The notes: generated from the letters alone by a model not told the origin. Shown: positions 18,487-29,197, numbered from the stretch's first letter. The stretch is DNA of 64,000 bases from an uncultured Lachnospira sp. (GCA_946186125.1 CAMHLZ010000001.1:62001-126000); one strand, 5' to 3'. Numbers and translations are program-made.

Positions 18487-18633
18487 ACTAATCCTCCATT
18501 CCGCAGACGCTCCTCGTCGAAATAAGCACGGGCTGAACGTCTGATTCAGCGATGCGATATTAGCAATTTGTGGCGCCTGCGGCACAAATTGCCGTGTAAA
18601 AATCATATATCAATATGATTTTTTACACTATTC
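18487..18633 (-). repeat. Dispersed structured repeat, copy 2 (between murE and folD)
   Basis: About 147 nt, related to 4151-4281. On the minus strand it starts GAATAGTGTA and ends CGGAATGGAGGATTAGT, directly before the folD ATG. P1 pairs 18594-18608 with 18613-18628 (complete apart from one bulged base, loop ATCA). P2 pairs 18563-18572 with 18583-18592 (10 of 10). The middle differs from copy 1 and has its own helices CTGAA/TTCAG and CAGACG/CGTCTG. Its first bases overlap the last codons of murE and its last bases provide the folD ribosome binding site. Confidence 0.82.
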
Positions 18634-20098
18634 CGATTTCATCTAAAATTTCTTTAATAATTACTCTCTCATCAAACGGACGTCTTTCTCCGTTTATTTC
18701 CTGATAATCCTCATGTCCTTTTCCACATAAAAGAATAATATCTCCATCCTGTGCATTTTCTATACAATAGCGGATAGCTTCTTTTCTGTCAGGAATAACG
18801 ACATATTTACCATCAGTCTTATGTATTCCTGTCTTGATATCCTCAATAATATCCAAAACATTTTCAAATCTTGAGTTATCTGCCGTTATAACAGATAAAT
18901 CCGCGTATTTGCCTGAAATTTCACCCATTTCATATCGTCTGTATTTTGAACGGTTTCCACCACATCCGAAGAGACACACAATTCTGCCCGGATCATAGTC
19001 TTTTATGGTAGTAAGAAGACTTTCAAGGCTCATGGCATTATGTGCATAGTCTATTAAAAGACTGAATCTGTCAGATATATTGACAGGCTCAACTCTTCCT
19101 CTTACCGCAGCTTCATTAAGTCCATCCTTTATATTCTCAAAGCTGCATCCGTTTAAATGTGTCACACACATTGCTGCCATTGCATTATATGCAGAAAACT
19201 TTCCCGGTGTATTTACACGCACATTTCCATTTATCATTCCATTTGCATCAAATTCAATTCCGATAAATCCCGGCTGCGTCAGGTATTTAACATTTTTGGC
19301 TGATAAATCTGCATTTTTGTCAAATCCATATGTAATTTTATCACAGACGGCATTCTTCATCATGTAGTCAGCATGTTCATCATCGATGTTGAATATTCCA
19401 TGTTTGCATTGTTTAAACAAAAGACTTTTGCAATAGCAATATTCCTCCATGTCTTTGTGTTCATTTTCACCTATATGATCAGGTGACAAATTCGTATATA
19501 TAGCATAGTCAAACTCTATACCCGCCGTTCTGTTTAACTTAAGTGCCTGCGAAGACACTTCCATTACAACAATCTCACATCCCCGATTAACCATTTCATT
19601 AAAATAGTATTGAATATCATAAGATTCCGGTGTGGTATTGTGAGTCTGAATATGTGTATCTTCCATAAACACACCGATTGTTCCTATCACACCTACTTTT
19701 TTTCCTGATCTTTCGAGAATAGATTTTATCATAAATGTAGTCGTTGTCTTTCCCTTTGTTCCGGTAAGTCCGATAACTACAAGCTTTTTTGCAGGATAAT
19801 CAAATATGGCCTGTGACATAAACGCAAGTGCAAGGCGACTGTCTTCAACCCTGATATATGTAACTCCTTCGATTTTTTCAACCTCACGCTCAACTATAAT
19901 CACCTTCGTGCCTTTTTTCACGGCACTTTCTATGTATTGATGACCATCCGTCACTGCACCTGTAATACAGATAAATGCAGTTCCTTCTACAGCTTTTCTT
20001 GAGTCATATACTAAATCTGTTATTTCTTCATCAAGTGAACCTGATAAAACTTCATATTTGACATTTTCCAAAATCTTTTCAAGTTTCAAATTCATCAC
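18623..20098 (-). CDS. murE: UDP-N-acetylmuramoyl-L-alanyl-D-glutamate--2,6-diaminopimelate ligase
   Basis: Adds the third residue of the peptidoglycan stem peptide. It has 491 residues with ATP-binding GTKGKTT (113-119), the three-domain Mur ligase layout and GKGHEDYQ near the C-terminus. The amino-acid specificity loop reads DNSR (407-410) instead of the usual DNPR of DAP-adding enzymes; the arginine that contacts DAP is kept, and dapF lies directly upstream. The final residues and stop codon fall inside copy 2 of the structured repeat. Confidence 0.93.
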   Translation of the reverse strand: MMNLKLEKILENVKYEVLSGSLDEEITDLVYDSRKAVEGTAFICITGAVTDGHQYIESAVKKGTKVIIVEREVEKIEGVTYIRVEDSRLALAFMSQAIFDYPAKKLVVIGLTGTKGKTTTTFMIKSILERSGKKVGVIGTIGVFMEDTHIQTHNTTPESYDIQYYFNEMVNRGCEIVVMEVSSQALKLNRTAGIEFDYAIYTNLSPDHIGENEHKDMEEYCYCKSLLFKQCKHGIFNIDDEHADYMMKNAVCDKITYGFDKNADLSAKNVKYLTQPGFIGIEFDANGMINGNVRVNTPGKFSAYNAMAAMCVTHLNGCSFENIKDGLNEAAVRGRVEPVNISDRFSLLIDYAHNAMSLESLLTTIKDYDPGRIVCLFGCGGNRSKYRRYEMGEISGKYADLSVITADNSRFENVLDIIEDIKTGIHKTDGKYVVIPDRKEAIRYCIENAQDGDIILLCGKGHEDYQEINGERRPFDERVIIKEILDEIGIV

Positions 20099-20115
20099 CC
20101 TTTCCAGCCTTCTCT

Positions 20116-20958
20116 TTATATCTCAATCTCTCCATCAAAGACATGGGTTGCAGTCCCCTTCATAAACACTCTGCCGTCTGAAAGATATGTGTCCTTTAAC
20201 TCACCGCCACGGATTCTGATTGTTATTTCTTCATCCTGCTTACAATATCCGTTTAAAACTGCCGCAACTGCAACAGCACAGGTTCCCGTACCGCACGACA
20301 TAGTCTCCCCTGAACCTCTTTCCCATACTCTCATCTTTAAAGTATGATTATCTATCACTTCAACAAATTCTGTATTAATCTGTTCAGGGAACAATTCATT
20401 CTTTTCAAAAAGAGGTCCTGTCTTTTCTAATTCCATGTCATCTATGCCTTCAGTAAAAATTACGGCATGTGGATTTCCCATGGAAACACAGGTTACTTTA
20501 TATTCTTTTCCGCCGACTGTCATTGCTCTTGCTACAAAATCTTCTCCGTCATCTAAAACCGGAATCTGAGCAGGCTTTAAGATTGCCTGCCCCATATCTA
20601 CTGCTACATATGTTACTTTTCCATCCTCTACAGTCAAATCTAACGTCTTTATTCCACTCTTAGTCTCCACTGTTATCGTATTCTTATCAACTAATCCGTA
20701 ATCATAAGAGTACTTTGCAACACACCTGATTCCGTTTCCACACATCATTCCTTCTGAACCGTCAGCATTAAACATTCTCATTCTCACATCTGCCACATCA
20801 GAAGGACAGATTAAAATCAAGCCATCTGAGCCTATCCCAAAATGTCTGTCACTGACTTTTACGGCAAGTTCCTCAGGATTATCGATTTTTTCTTTGAAAC
20901 AATTCACATACACATAGTCATTTCCCGTACCATGCATTTTACTAAATTGGATTTTCAA
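20116..20958 (-). CDS. dapF: Diaminopimelate epimerase
   Basis: Interconverts LL- and meso-diaminopimelate for lysine and peptidoglycan. In 280 residues two mirror-image domains each carry a catalytic cysteine: MMCGNGIRC and SCGTGTCAVA. It begins with FSKMHGTGNDY-type sequence as in the family. It is followed 17 bp later by murE, which uses its product. Confidence 0.97.
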   Translation of the reverse strand: MKIQFSKMHGTGNDYVYVNCFKEKIDNPEELAVKVSDRHFGIGSDGLILICPSDVADVRMRMFNADGSEGMMCGNGIRCVAKYSYDYGLVDKNTITVETKSGIKTLDLTVEDGKVTYVAVDMGQAILKPAQIPVLDDGEDFVARAMTVGGKEYKVTCVSMGNPHAVIFTEGIDDMELEKTGPLFEKNELFPEQINTEFVEVIDNHTLKMRVWERGSGETMSCGTGTCAVAVAAVLNGYCKQDEEITIRIRGGELKDTYLSDGRVFMKGTATHVFDGEIEI

Positions 20959-20972
20959 ATTATAAAACCTCC

Positions 20973-22643
20973 TTAAAATAATCCGGTGATATTTCCAGAC
21001 TCATCTACATCTATACCATAAGCTGCCGGCTGTTTTGGCAATCCCGGCATAGTCATTATCGCACCTGTAACAACAACTACAAATCCTGCACCCGCACTTA
21101 CATAAACTTCTCTTACATTTATTTTGAAATCTGCAGGGCGTCCAAGTTTTGTCTGGTCATCAGACAATGAGTACTGTGTCTTTGCCATACATACAGGAAG
21201 GTTTCCGAATCCCATCGCTGTAATCTTATCCATAGCCTTTTTCGCTGCCGGCGAATAAGTAACTCCGTCAGCACCGTAAATCTTTGTGGCAACTTCATTT
21301 ACCTTTTCTTCAAGTGACATATCATCAGGATAAAGTGTTTTGAACTTACTTTCTTTATTCTCAAGTGTATCAAGAACTTTCTGTGCAAGTTCAATTCCGC
21401 CTTCTCCACCTTTTTCCCATACTCTTGCCTGTGCAAACTCGCAATTTCTTTCCTCACAGAAGTTCTTTACAAATTCTACTTCTGCATCTGTATCTGTTAT
21501 AAATGAATTAAGTGTTACAACTACAGGAACCCCAAACAGCTGAAGATTCTCTATATGCTTTTCAAGATTGACAATTCCTTTTTTAAGCGCATCGAGATTC
21601 TCACTGTTTAATTCTGCCTTTGGAACTCCACCATTATATTTTAAAGCTCTTATTGTAGCAACAAGTACAACTGCATCCGGCTTAAGTCCTGAAAGTCTGC
21701 ACTTAATATCCATAAATTTCTCTGCTCCGAGGTCAGCACCAAATCCTGCTTCAGTAACTACTATATCAGCCATCTTTAAAGCTGTCTTGGTTGCTCTCAC
21801 TGAGTTACATCCATGTGCAATATTAGCAAACGGGCCACCATGTACCAGTGCCGGCGTATGCTCAAGTGTCTGTATAATATTAGGTTTTATGGCATCTTTA
21901 AGAAGTGCAGCCATTGCACCAACTGCATTTAATTCTTTTGCAGTAACAGGTTCACCGTCTAAATTATATGCAACGATTATCTTGCCAAGTCTCTCTTTTA
22001 AATCTTTCATATCTGATGCAAGACATAAGATTGCCATTATCTCTGAAGCAACTGTTATAACAAAATGATCTTCTCTTACGAAACCATCCATTTTACTTCC
22101 AAGACCAACTACAATATTTCTAAGTGAGCGGTCATTCATATCAAGACATCTCTTCCATACTATCTGTCTTGTATCTATTCTTAATTCATTTCCCTGCTGG
22201 ATATGATTATCCAAAAGTGCAGCTAAAAGATTATTTGCCGATGTAATAGCATGAAAATCTCCCGTGAAATGAAGATTTAAATCTTCCATTGGAACGACCT
22301 GGGCGTATCCGCCTCCTGCTGCACCTCCTTTTATACCAAAGCATGGTCCGAGAGAAGGCTCTCTAAGTGCAATAATTGATTTTTTATTTAATTTACCAAG
22401 CGCCTGACCAAGTCCAACTGTTACCGTTGTCTTCCCTTCGCCTGCAGGTGTAGGATTAATGGCAGTTACAAGAACAAGCTTACCATTCTCATTGTCCTTG
22501 ATTTTGTCATAGTATTCGTCTGATAATTTCGCTTTATATTTTCCATATAATTCCAAATCATCCTCTGTTATTCCTATTTTTCCTGCAACCTCTTTTATTG
22601 GCAGCATCACTGCCTCCTGTGCTATCTCGATATCTGTCTTCAT
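20973..22643 (-). CDS. fhs: Formate--tetrahydrofolate ligase
   Basis: Makes 10-formyl-THF from formate, ATP and THF, the usual route of one-carbon entry in anaerobic clostridia. The 556-residue length is normal. Visible are the N-terminal [21 protein letters not shown]-loop region, [24 protein letters not shown] and the C-terminal [15 protein letters not shown]. It is co-directional with folD, giving a local formyl-THF set, and the start codon overlaps the ftsK stop codon. Confidence 0.97.
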   Translation of the reverse strand: MKTDIEIAQEAVMLPIKEVAGKIGITEDDLELYGKYKAKLSDEYYDKIKDNENGKLVLVTAINPTPAGEGKTTVTVGLGQALGKLNKKSIIALREPSLGPCFGIKGGAAGGGYAQVVPMEDLNLHFTGDFHAITSANNLLAALLDNHIQQGNELRIDTRQIVWKRCLDMNDRSLRNIVVGLGSKMDGFVREDHFVITVASEIMAILCLASDMKDLKERLGKIIVAYNLDGEPVTAKELNAVGAMAALLKDAIKPNIIQTLEHTPALVHGGPFANIAHGCNSVRATKTALKMADIVVTEAGFGADLGAEKFMDIKCRLSGLKPDAVVLVATIRALKYNGGVPKAELNSENLDALKKGIVNLEKHIENLQLFGVPVVVTLNSFITDTDAEVEFVKNFCEERNCEFAQARVWEKGGEGGIELAQKVLDTLENKESKFKTLYPDDMSLEEKVNEVATKIYGADGVTYSPAAKKAMDKITAMGFGNLPVCMAKTQYSLSDDQTKLGRPADFKINVREVYVSAGAGFVVVVTGAIMTMPGLPKQPAAYGIDVDESGNITGLF

Positions 22644-25369
22644 TATAATATCTCCTCCTTTTTAAGATATTCTTCAAACTCTTCCTGAGTCATAAGTATT
22701 TTTCTTGGTTTTGTCCCTTCTTCATCCCCTACAACTCCCGCTTCATACAACTGGTCCATAATTCTTGCTGCCCTGTTAAATCCTATTCTGTACATTCTCT
22801 GCAACATACTTGTTGAACCTTTGCCTTTTTCTATAACAAATCTGCCTGCTTCGGCAAAATATGCATCTCTCGAATCTTCATTTAAATCTACTGATGTATC
22901 AGATGTGTTTTCTTCAGCACTTATCGGCTGATTAGTTATTTCCTCATTGTATTCTGTTTTTTCAGTATGTGAAAGAATAAATTCAACTACTGACTGGACT
23001 TCTCCATCTGATACAAATGCTCCCTGCAACCTGACAGGTTTTACGTATCCCGAAGGATAGAAAAGCATATCACCATTTCCCAATAGTTTTTCTGCACCGT
23101 TAATATCTATGATAGTTCTTGAATCAACTCCTGATGATACAAGCAAAGCTACTCTCGAAGGTATATTTGCTTTAATAAGTCCCGTAACGACATCAACGGA
23201 AGGTCTCTGCGTAGCTATAATAAGATGTATTCCCGCTGCTCTTGCAAGCTGCGCGAGACGGCATATGGAACTCTCCACTTCTTTTGCAGCTACCATCATT
23301 AGGTCTGCAAGCTCATCGATAATAATTAATATCTGTGGCATTCTCTGTGGAGGTACTTCACCTTCTTTTACTTCTATATCTTTTATCTTTGCATTATATC
23401 CTTTTACATCCCTGACTCCGAGCTCAGCAAATTTTTCATATCTGTCCTGCATCTCCTGAACAGCCCATGCTAATGCACCCGCAGCTTTTTTAGGATCTGT
23501 TACAACCGGTGTAAGCAGATGCGGTATACCATTATACACACCGAATTCTACGACCTTTGGATCCACTATAATCAGCTTTACTTCGGTCGGATCCGCCCTG
23601 AAAAGTATACTGAGTAAAATAGAATTTGTAAATACTGATTTACCTGAACCGGTTGTTCCCGCAATCAACATATGTGGCATTTTTGCAATATCCGCCACAA
23701 TGACATTTCCCGCAATATCCATACCTGCAGCGAATGCAAGCTTTGAAGGATGATTTTTAAGTTCCTGCGATTCTAACAAATCTCTTAAAAACACAGGTTC
23801 TCTCGTGTCATTTGGCACTTCTATCCCAACTGCGGCTTTTCCCGGTATCGGTGCTTCTATTCTGATATCTGCTGCCGCAAGGTTAAGCTTGATATCATCC
23901 GTAAGTGAGGTAATCTTACTTACCTTTGTTCCCAGTTCAGGTTGTAATTCATACCTTGTAACAGATGGTCCCCTGCTTTCATTTGTTACACTTGCATTGA
24001 CACCAAAAGTCTGAAGTATTTCCTGAAGTCTTAAAGCTGTCTCGCTTAATCCTGAAGAAATTCCTGTTTTCTTTCTTGCGCTACCTTTCTTTAAAAGACT
24101 AAATGGCGGAAATTCATATCTGAATATTTTCTTCTTCGGACCCGTAACATTCTTAACCTCTCCCTGCTCTGTAGCAGTCATGACACCTTTTGATACATCC
24201 GGTGCCTGCGGAATATTCGATGTATTTTCAGTTTCCTTTTTTACAGGTGTGGCACCCGAAAATGCCGGCCTGTTCATAATACTCTTTGCTGCTTTGCTAA
24301 CCTCTATCTTTTCTTTTGGAACAAACGGTTCATTCTCATCCCGTTCTTCATTCTTCTCAGGCTCAGCCTGTTTTATTTGCTTAGCACTGTCATTATTTTT
24401 CTTATGTCCTACATTTAATTCATAAATTTCGCGCTCTACAACTCTGATTTTTTCCGGCTCATCATCTTTTTCCGGTATAATCTCCCGTGCTTGTATTTCT
24501 TCCTGTTTTATTTCATCCGGCTTTACCGGTCCACGGTACACACTATGTATCTCATGCATATTTTCATCAACATGTTTTGGATTTTTAAATTCATAGTTAA
24601 TTATACCTCTGGCTTTTTTATTATATCTCTTTTCCTTTTCCACAGAATTATAATACATCTCACTGTCATTTTTCATTCTGTCTATATTATCTTTTGTAGC
24701 CTGATATCCCTTTTTTATTCCGCCGACAAATGACTTTTCAGTGATAACTATCAAACATATTATCATAATGGCAAGAATAATTATCACTGCTCCCGGAATT
24801 GCAAGAAATGTAGAAAGTCCGGTTCCTATCATTCCTCCAAGCCATCCTCCACCTGCTTTTTCCCGTGAACAAATCTTAAAAAAATCAATCCTGTCATTTC
24901 CGGTAGCAATCAGCTGTGCCATAGAGCACATCATCAGAAAAAGTAATCCTGCAGATATAACTTTCATCACAGCCTTTGAATTATTCGCATTCACAATAAG
25001 GAACATATAACTTACAAATAAAAGTATAGGGAAAATATACGCAAACAAACCAAACATTCCAAACATAATGTGGCTGAAAAAACCACCAACTATTCCCATT
25101 ATACCGAAATTACTAAGTTCTAGTATTGCTGTTACCGCCAATGAGACCCATAACTTTATCTCCATCCTGCGTGCAGCTTCTTTACTGTCAATCTTACTTT
25201 GATTCACTATTGGTTCCTTCAGTTCAACTGCGGACACTTTTGATTTTGAAGTTGTTTTTTTACTGCCTGCGGTACTTGTCTTCTTTCTAACATTCTTTCC
25301 ATTCTTTGCGGATGAATTCGAACTTTTGACATTACCTCCGGCAGTCTTTGCATTCCCAGTAGCCGCCAT
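22643..25369 (-). CDS. ftsK: DNA translocase FtsK/SpoIIIE
   Basis: A membrane-anchored DNA pump that clears chromosomes from closing septa and, in sporulating species, packs the forespore. It has 908 residues. A basic Ser/Lys/Gly-rich N-terminus precedes four hydrophobic helices (about residues 70-215). A variable charged linker runs to about 440. The alpha/beta motor follows, with Walker [27 protein letters not shown] and ATQRPSVDV, then a C-terminal winged-helix gamma domain that reads KOPS/SRS DNA sites. It lies next to tepA and uppP. Confidence 0.95.
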   Translation of the reverse strand: MAATGNAKTAGGNVKSSNSSAKNGKNVRKKTSTAGSKKTTSKSKVSAVELKEPIVNQSKIDSKEAARRMEIKLWVSLAVTAILELSNFGIMGIVGGFFSHIMFGMFGLFAYIFPILLFVSYMFLIVNANNSKAVMKVISAGLLFLMMCSMAQLIATGNDRIDFFKICSREKAGGGWLGGMIGTGLSTFLAIPGAVIIILAIMIICLIVITEKSFVGGIKKGYQATKDNIDRMKNDSEMYYNSVEKEKRYNKKARGIINYEFKNPKHVDENMHEIHSVYRGPVKPDEIKQEEIQAREIIPEKDDEPEKIRVVEREIYELNVGHKKNNDSAKQIKQAEPEKNEERDENEPFVPKEKIEVSKAAKSIMNRPAFSGATPVKKETENTSNIPQAPDVSKGVMTATEQGEVKNVTGPKKKIFRYEFPPFSLLKKGSARKKTGISSGLSETALRLQEILQTFGVNASVTNESRGPSVTRYELQPELGTKVSKITSLTDDIKLNLAAADIRIEAPIPGKAAVGIEVPNDTREPVFLRDLLESQELKNHPSKLAFAAGMDIAGNVIVADIAKMPHMLIAGTTGSGKSVFTNSILLSILFRADPTEVKLIIVDPKVVEFGVYNGIPHLLTPVVTDPKKAAGALAWAVQEMQDRYEKFAELGVRDVKGYNAKIKDIEVKEGEVPPQRMPQILIIIDELADLMMVAAKEVESSICRLAQLARAAGIHLIIATQRPSVDVVTGLIKANIPSRVALLVSSGVDSRTIIDINGAEKLLGNGDMLFYPSGYVKPVRLQGAFVSDGEVQSVVEFILSHTEKTEYNEEITNQPISAEENTSDTSVDLNEDSRDAYFAEAGRFVIEKGKGSTSMLQRMYRIGFNRAARIMDQLYEAGVVGDEEGTKPRKILMTQEEFEEYLKKEEIL

Positions 25370-25405
25370 ATTTATCCTCTCTTTTCTGATATTAGACCTG
25401 CTTTA

Positions 25406-26284
25406 TTACACTAAAAAATTTGCCACAATAGCAATTATTCCGACAACCAGACAATATCCTGAAAAATATTTCATCTTTTTATTCTTTATAACAACGAGCA
25501 TTGTTTTGATACAGACATATCCGACAATACCTGCTACAATTGTTCCTATGATATAATTTACCAGCTCACTTCCTGTAATGGCATTTGCAGTATCAAATAA
25601 ATCTTTGACATCAAGTATATTTGCTCCAAGAATGGCCGGAATAGACATAATGAATGAGTATTTTACTGCGTACTCTCTGTCAAAACCACAAAAAACCTCT
25701 GTAGTAAGCGTCGTACCCGAACGTGATATTCCCGGCAGAGTCGCACATCCCTGTGCAATTCCAATTATTATTGCATCTTTATATGTAGCTTTTTCTTCCT
25801 TTTTCTTTCCCGCCGGTAATTCATCTACAATGTAAAGCAATGTAGATGTAATCAGAAGGCTTAATCCTACCACGAACAGACTGGGATTATCCATATTAAA
25901 TATCTTTTTAAACAGAATTCCCAGCACACCTGTTGGTATGGTAGACACAATGATAAGCATAACAAATCTTCTGTATGGTGTTGACACTACATTGATATAT
26001 TTATCATTCTTTTTTGTAAACCGTCTTCCAAAAAATATACCAATATTTTTACAAACATCAATAATAAGAAATATACCTTCCCTTATCAGTTCCCACACAT
26101 CTTTGTGATAAACAATAATGACTGCAGCCAATGTACCCAGATGGAGTAACAAATCATATGCAAGTCCCACATCAGATAGGCCAAATATATGCTTTGCAAG
26201 TGCAAGATGCCCTGAACTGCTTACAGGTAAAAATTCTGCAAGTCCCTGTACAATTCCTAATACAATTGCTTCAAATAAATTCAT
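25406..26284 (-). CDS. uppP: Undecaprenyl-diphosphatase
   Basis: Recycles the lipid carrier of cell-wall synthesis by hydrolysing undecaprenyl diphosphate; overexpression gives bacitracin resistance in known cases. It is a polytopic membrane protein of 292 residues with the BacA signatures GIVQGLAEFLPVSSSGHLAL near the N-terminus and PGISRSGTT in the second repeat. It appears to be the first gene of the long run that goes through ftsK to thiN, and has its own promoter. Confidence 0.96.
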   Translation of the reverse strand: MNLFEAIVLGIVQGLAEFLPVSSSGHLALAKHIFGLSDVGLAYDLLLHLGTLAAVIIVYHKDVWELIREGIFLIIDVCKNIGIFFGRRFTKKNDKYINVVSTPYRRFVMLIIVSTIPTGVLGILFKKIFNMDNPSLFVVGLSLLITSTLLYIVDELPAGKKKEEKATYKDAIIIGIAQGCATLPGISRSGTTLTTEVFCGFDREYAVKYSFIMSIPAILGANILDVKDLFDTANAITGSELVNYIIGTIVAGIVGYVCIKTMLVVIKNKKMKYFSGYCLVVGIIAIVANFLV

Positions 26285-26325
26285 TTTTTTCTGATTCCTC
26301 TCATTTCATAAAAATATACCATCTT

Positions 26326-26354
26326 ATTTTACTATTTATTTTATTATAATTCAA
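26326..26354 (-). promoter_or_regulatory. uppP promoter
   Basis: TTGAAT (26349-26354) and TAAAAT (26326-26331) on the minus strand, 17 bp apart, about 40 bp before the uppP start. It probably begins the fifteen-gene-plus transcript reaching toward thiN. Confidence 0.65.
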
Positions 26355-26365
26355 GTACACATATT

Positions 26366-27028
26366 TTATTCCTTATTTGCGATTAATTCTCTAAGTCTGC
26401 ATATGGCAAGACTGATTCCACCAACCTCATCAGCTATTCCGCATTCTACGGCTTCTTTTCCAACAAGTATTGTTCCTAAATCTTTTGTAAAAGTGCCTGT
26501 ATTAAACATCATTTCTATCACTTTTTCTTTTTTTGCATCAGAATGTGTCACAATAAAGTCAAGTATCCTATCCTGAATAATCTTAAAATATTCATACGTC
26601 TGCGGTGCACTTATCATCATTCCATCCATTCTGACCGGATGCACTATCATTGTTCCCGATGGTACAATCAATGAATAATCGGCTGCCACACACAGCGGTA
26701 TGCCTATGGAATGACTTCCTCCAAGAACTAATGAAACCGTAGGTTTGCTTAATGTGGAGAGCATTTCAGCTATTGCAAGCCCTGACTCCACATCCCCTCC
26801 GACAGTGTTTATTAAAACCAATACTCCTTTATATCGGCTGCTGTCTTCAATTTCCGCAAGTTTTGGTAAAATATGCTCGTATTTTGTGGTTTTACTTGTT
26901 GATGGCAGTTCTTCATGTCCTTCTATTTCACCAATTATAGTTAAAATGTATATATCTGACAACTCCATTTGTCCAAATTCTATTATATCATCATTCTTTT
27001 TTTTATTTTCACACATAAAAACACACAT
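26366..27028 (-). CDS. tepA: ClpP-like serine protease TepA family
   Basis: A 220-residue member of the ClpP/crotonase superfamily of the TepA type, which in Bacillus lies beside spoIIIE as here. The oxyanion region NTVGGDVESGLAIAEML, the nucleophile in GGSHSIG and the histidine in VHPVRMDG are present. Role and substrates are poorly known: Bacillus TepA was linked to protein export and spore peptide turnover. The start is uncertain: ATG at 27028 is only two bases after AAAGG, while the ATG at 27016 is about 14 bases from it. Confidence 0.85.
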   Translation of the reverse strand: MCVFMCENKKKNDDIIEFGQMELSDIYILTIIGEIEGHEELPSTSKTTKYEHILPKLAEIEDSSRYKGVLVLINTVGGDVESGLAIAEMLSTLSKPTVSLVLGGSHSIGIPLCVAADYSLIVPSGTMIVHPVRMDGMMISAPQTYEYFKIIQDRILDFIVTHSDAKKEKVIEMMFNTGTFTKDLGTILVGKEAVECGIADEVGGISLAICRLRELIANKE

Positions 27029-27058
27029 ACCTTTCTTTTATTAGTATAAGTATGTGTG
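27022..27058. terminator. Hairpin between the dynamin-like genes and tepA
   Basis: A 9-bp stem CACACATAC/GTATGTGTG (27022-27030 with 27050-27058) flanked by T runs on both strands: eight T on the plus side and five T on the minus side. It probably ends the maltodextrin/dynamin transcript. Its minus-strand 3' arm contains the first ATG of tepA, and the AAAGG site is in the loop. Confidence 0.7.
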
Positions 27059-27070
27059 CTTTTTTTTGTT

Positions 27071-29185
27071 TTATACTCCGACTTTTACTTTATCTATGAC
27101 TTCTATTAACTTTGTATATCTTTCTATCTCTACTTCTTTATTCTGGAACTGTTCCATTACATAATTCATTTCTTTATGTATATCCATAAGCAGATTATTT
27201 GCAAAGTTGTTCTTCAAATCATCTATACTGCTTTCAAATCTTATTACTTCTTTTTCCAGCTTATTACATATTCCTTCCCTTACATCATATATTGTATCCG
27301 AAAGTACCTTTCTGAAATTTGATTTCATCGAGTTACTCTTTATCTCTCCGGTAAATTCCGAAGTTATAATATCCTCAAACGGTGTTGTTGGAAATTCTAT
27401 CAGTGGAATCTTTATCGACGATAAAGTTTTTTCTACTAACAATTTATAGTATGATGCATCAAAATTTTCACCCAACGCATCAAGGTTCTCAATAATGATA
27501 CTAAGCAGGTCATTTTTTAAAACAGCCACATCTAATGATTTATTAAACGCAAGCTCAATACACTCTTTTCCGTCTTCAACAAAATTTCTTATGTTTTCGA
27601 CAGCATCGTATGCATCAATGTACTGATACTTTTCATCATAACTGTAAATAACTCTTGAATTTGTTCCCCATGTCCATGGTTTAAACCATTTTGCCGTAGA
27701 CTCTTTTCTTATTTCAAAGTGGGTGGTTATTCCCTCTTTTTCTGAAACCTGCAGGTATTCTCTGTTATATGCTCTTATCTCGCTTATTGCCTGAAGTTTG
27801 TGCTGTTCGATTTTTTCCTTTAACTGATTAAATACTACTTCTAAATCAGCATTCATTCTATTTATCTGTGTTACTATTTCTTTCTTTTGTATATTTAATT
27901 TTTCAGTATCATATGTACTTAACTGTACTATTCTTTTTCTTGCAAGCATCTGTATTCTTCTTAGTTTATCACTTAATTCATCTTTTGCATCAGGTATAAA
28001 TGATGATGCCTTTTCCATAAGCATTTCATCTTTTTTCGATATAACTTCTCCAAATATCTGATGAATTGTATCCATGTTTCCTATTTCATTCAACATTTCT
28101 ATGGTAACAGGTCCCTTAGAAGTCAGATCTTCATATACCCTCTGCTCTTTTTTTGATAAATCCTTAAGATTTTTATCTGCCATATTCTGCACGGTCGCTG
28201 ACACAAAAATCGGCTGCTTAAACTGATTGAGAACGTCTTCACTGACATAGTAGTTATTGCTCTTATAATTCTCAAATGCCTCTGCTGCATATTTGCACAG
28301 CTGTTTTTTTGTATAATCAACAGCCTCTTTAAGCGATTCTTTTGACCATAACGTGTCTCTGATTCCATCATCAAATCTGCTGCATACTAAAACAACTTTC
28401 TTTACACCTTTTTTTGGCAGCTGTGAAGCTACCAGATCAATATCATTTTTATCCAGAAATGATGTTGATTTACTTAAGAAAAAGACAACATCACACAATT
28501 CCATAAACTGCTTTGTCTTATCAACACGCGACAAAATCGGATCATACAGTCCCGGAGTATCTACTATGGAAATATCCTCAAGTTCTTCTCTGTCAACTGA
28601 AATACGCACGCTTTTTACCATAGGAGTGTATTTTCCATTCTCACCGACATAATCATTTATATTTTCCATCAATTCCTCATACGTCTCATAATATATTGAT
28701 TCTGTCTGTTTATGAATAAAATCTTCAGGTACAAGATTTCTCTCTTTTACCATTGTTGTTATCTCATGGGCAACTTTATATTCATTCTTACTTGAATCCC
28801 CCTCTGCCGCCGTTTTTAAAAGTTTCCACTCTTCATATGTGAAATATTCAATATCCAGTCTGTTTTCTGCATCATATTCTATCTTTGTCAATACGGCCGT
28901 CTTAGGAGTTACCGCTGCCGGTAACACGTTTTTACCTTCAAAAAGCAAAGTATTTAAAAATGATGATTTTCCAACTTTAACTCTTCCTATAATACCTATA
29001 TTTAGCTTTCTGTCTTCTCTGAAAAAATCATCTGTTTTTGCTCTGAAACTTTTTTTAATTGACATAATATCAAACAAATCTATCTCTTTTTCAAATTCAA
29101 CAAGACTTTTATATATACTGTCAACTTTATCTAAAAACTGACCAAATTCAATCTCATTATCTCTTGTTCTGCTGAAAATCTCCAT
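27071..29185 (-). CDS. Bacterial dynamin-like GTPase, larger member of the pair
   Basis: A 704-residue large GTPase. The GTPase domain holds G1 GRVKVGKS (67-74), G2 TPKTAVLT (93-100), G3 DTPGL (209-213) and a G4-like SRFD (269-272), where arginine stands in for the usual lysine of (T/N)KxD. A long helical stalk region follows, broken by an aromatic segment WFKPWTWGTNSR near residue 500. No clear membrane helix is seen. It starts 12 bp after the smaller dynamin-like gene, so the two products may work as a hetero-oligomer as in known paired bacterial dynamins. Membrane remodelling or phage tolerance are possible roles by family only. Confidence 0.85.
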   Translation of the reverse strand: MEIFSRTRDNEIEFGQFLDKVDSIYKSLVEFEKEIDLFDIMSIKKSFRAKTDDFFREDRKLNIGIIGRVKVGKSSFLNTLLFEGKNVLPAAVTPKTAVLTKIEYDAENRLDIEYFTYEEWKLLKTAAEGDSSKNEYKVAHEITTMVKERNLVPEDFIHKQTESIYYETYEELMENINDYVGENGKYTPMVKSVRISVDREELEDISIVDTPGLYDPILSRVDKTKQFMELCDVVFFLSKSTSFLDKNDIDLVASQLPKKGVKKVVLVCSRFDDGIRDTLWSKESLKEAVDYTKKQLCKYAAEAFENYKSNNYYVSEDVLNQFKQPIFVSATVQNMADKNLKDLSKKEQRVYEDLTSKGPVTIEMLNEIGNMDTIHQIFGEVISKKDEMLMEKASSFIPDAKDELSDKLRRIQMLARKRIVQLSTYDTEKLNIQKKEIVTQINRMNADLEVVFNQLKEKIEQHKLQAISEIRAYNREYLQVSEKEGITTHFEIRKESTAKWFKPWTWGTNSRVIYSYDEKYQYIDAYDAVENIRNFVEDGKECIELAFNKSLDVAVLKNDLLSIIIENLDALGENFDASYYKLLVEKTLSSIKIPLIEFPTTPFEDIITSEFTGEIKSNSMKSNFRKVLSDTIYDVREGICNKLEKEVIRFESSIDDLKNNFANNLLMDIHKEMNYVMEQFQNKEVEIERYTKLIEVIDKVKVGV

Positions 29186-29197
29186 ACCCTGCTCCTC

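Noticed and set aside
18487..18606. N-terminal 40-residue extension of FolD
   Set aside because: Same repeat, and a strong ribosome binding site sits directly before the ATG at 18486.
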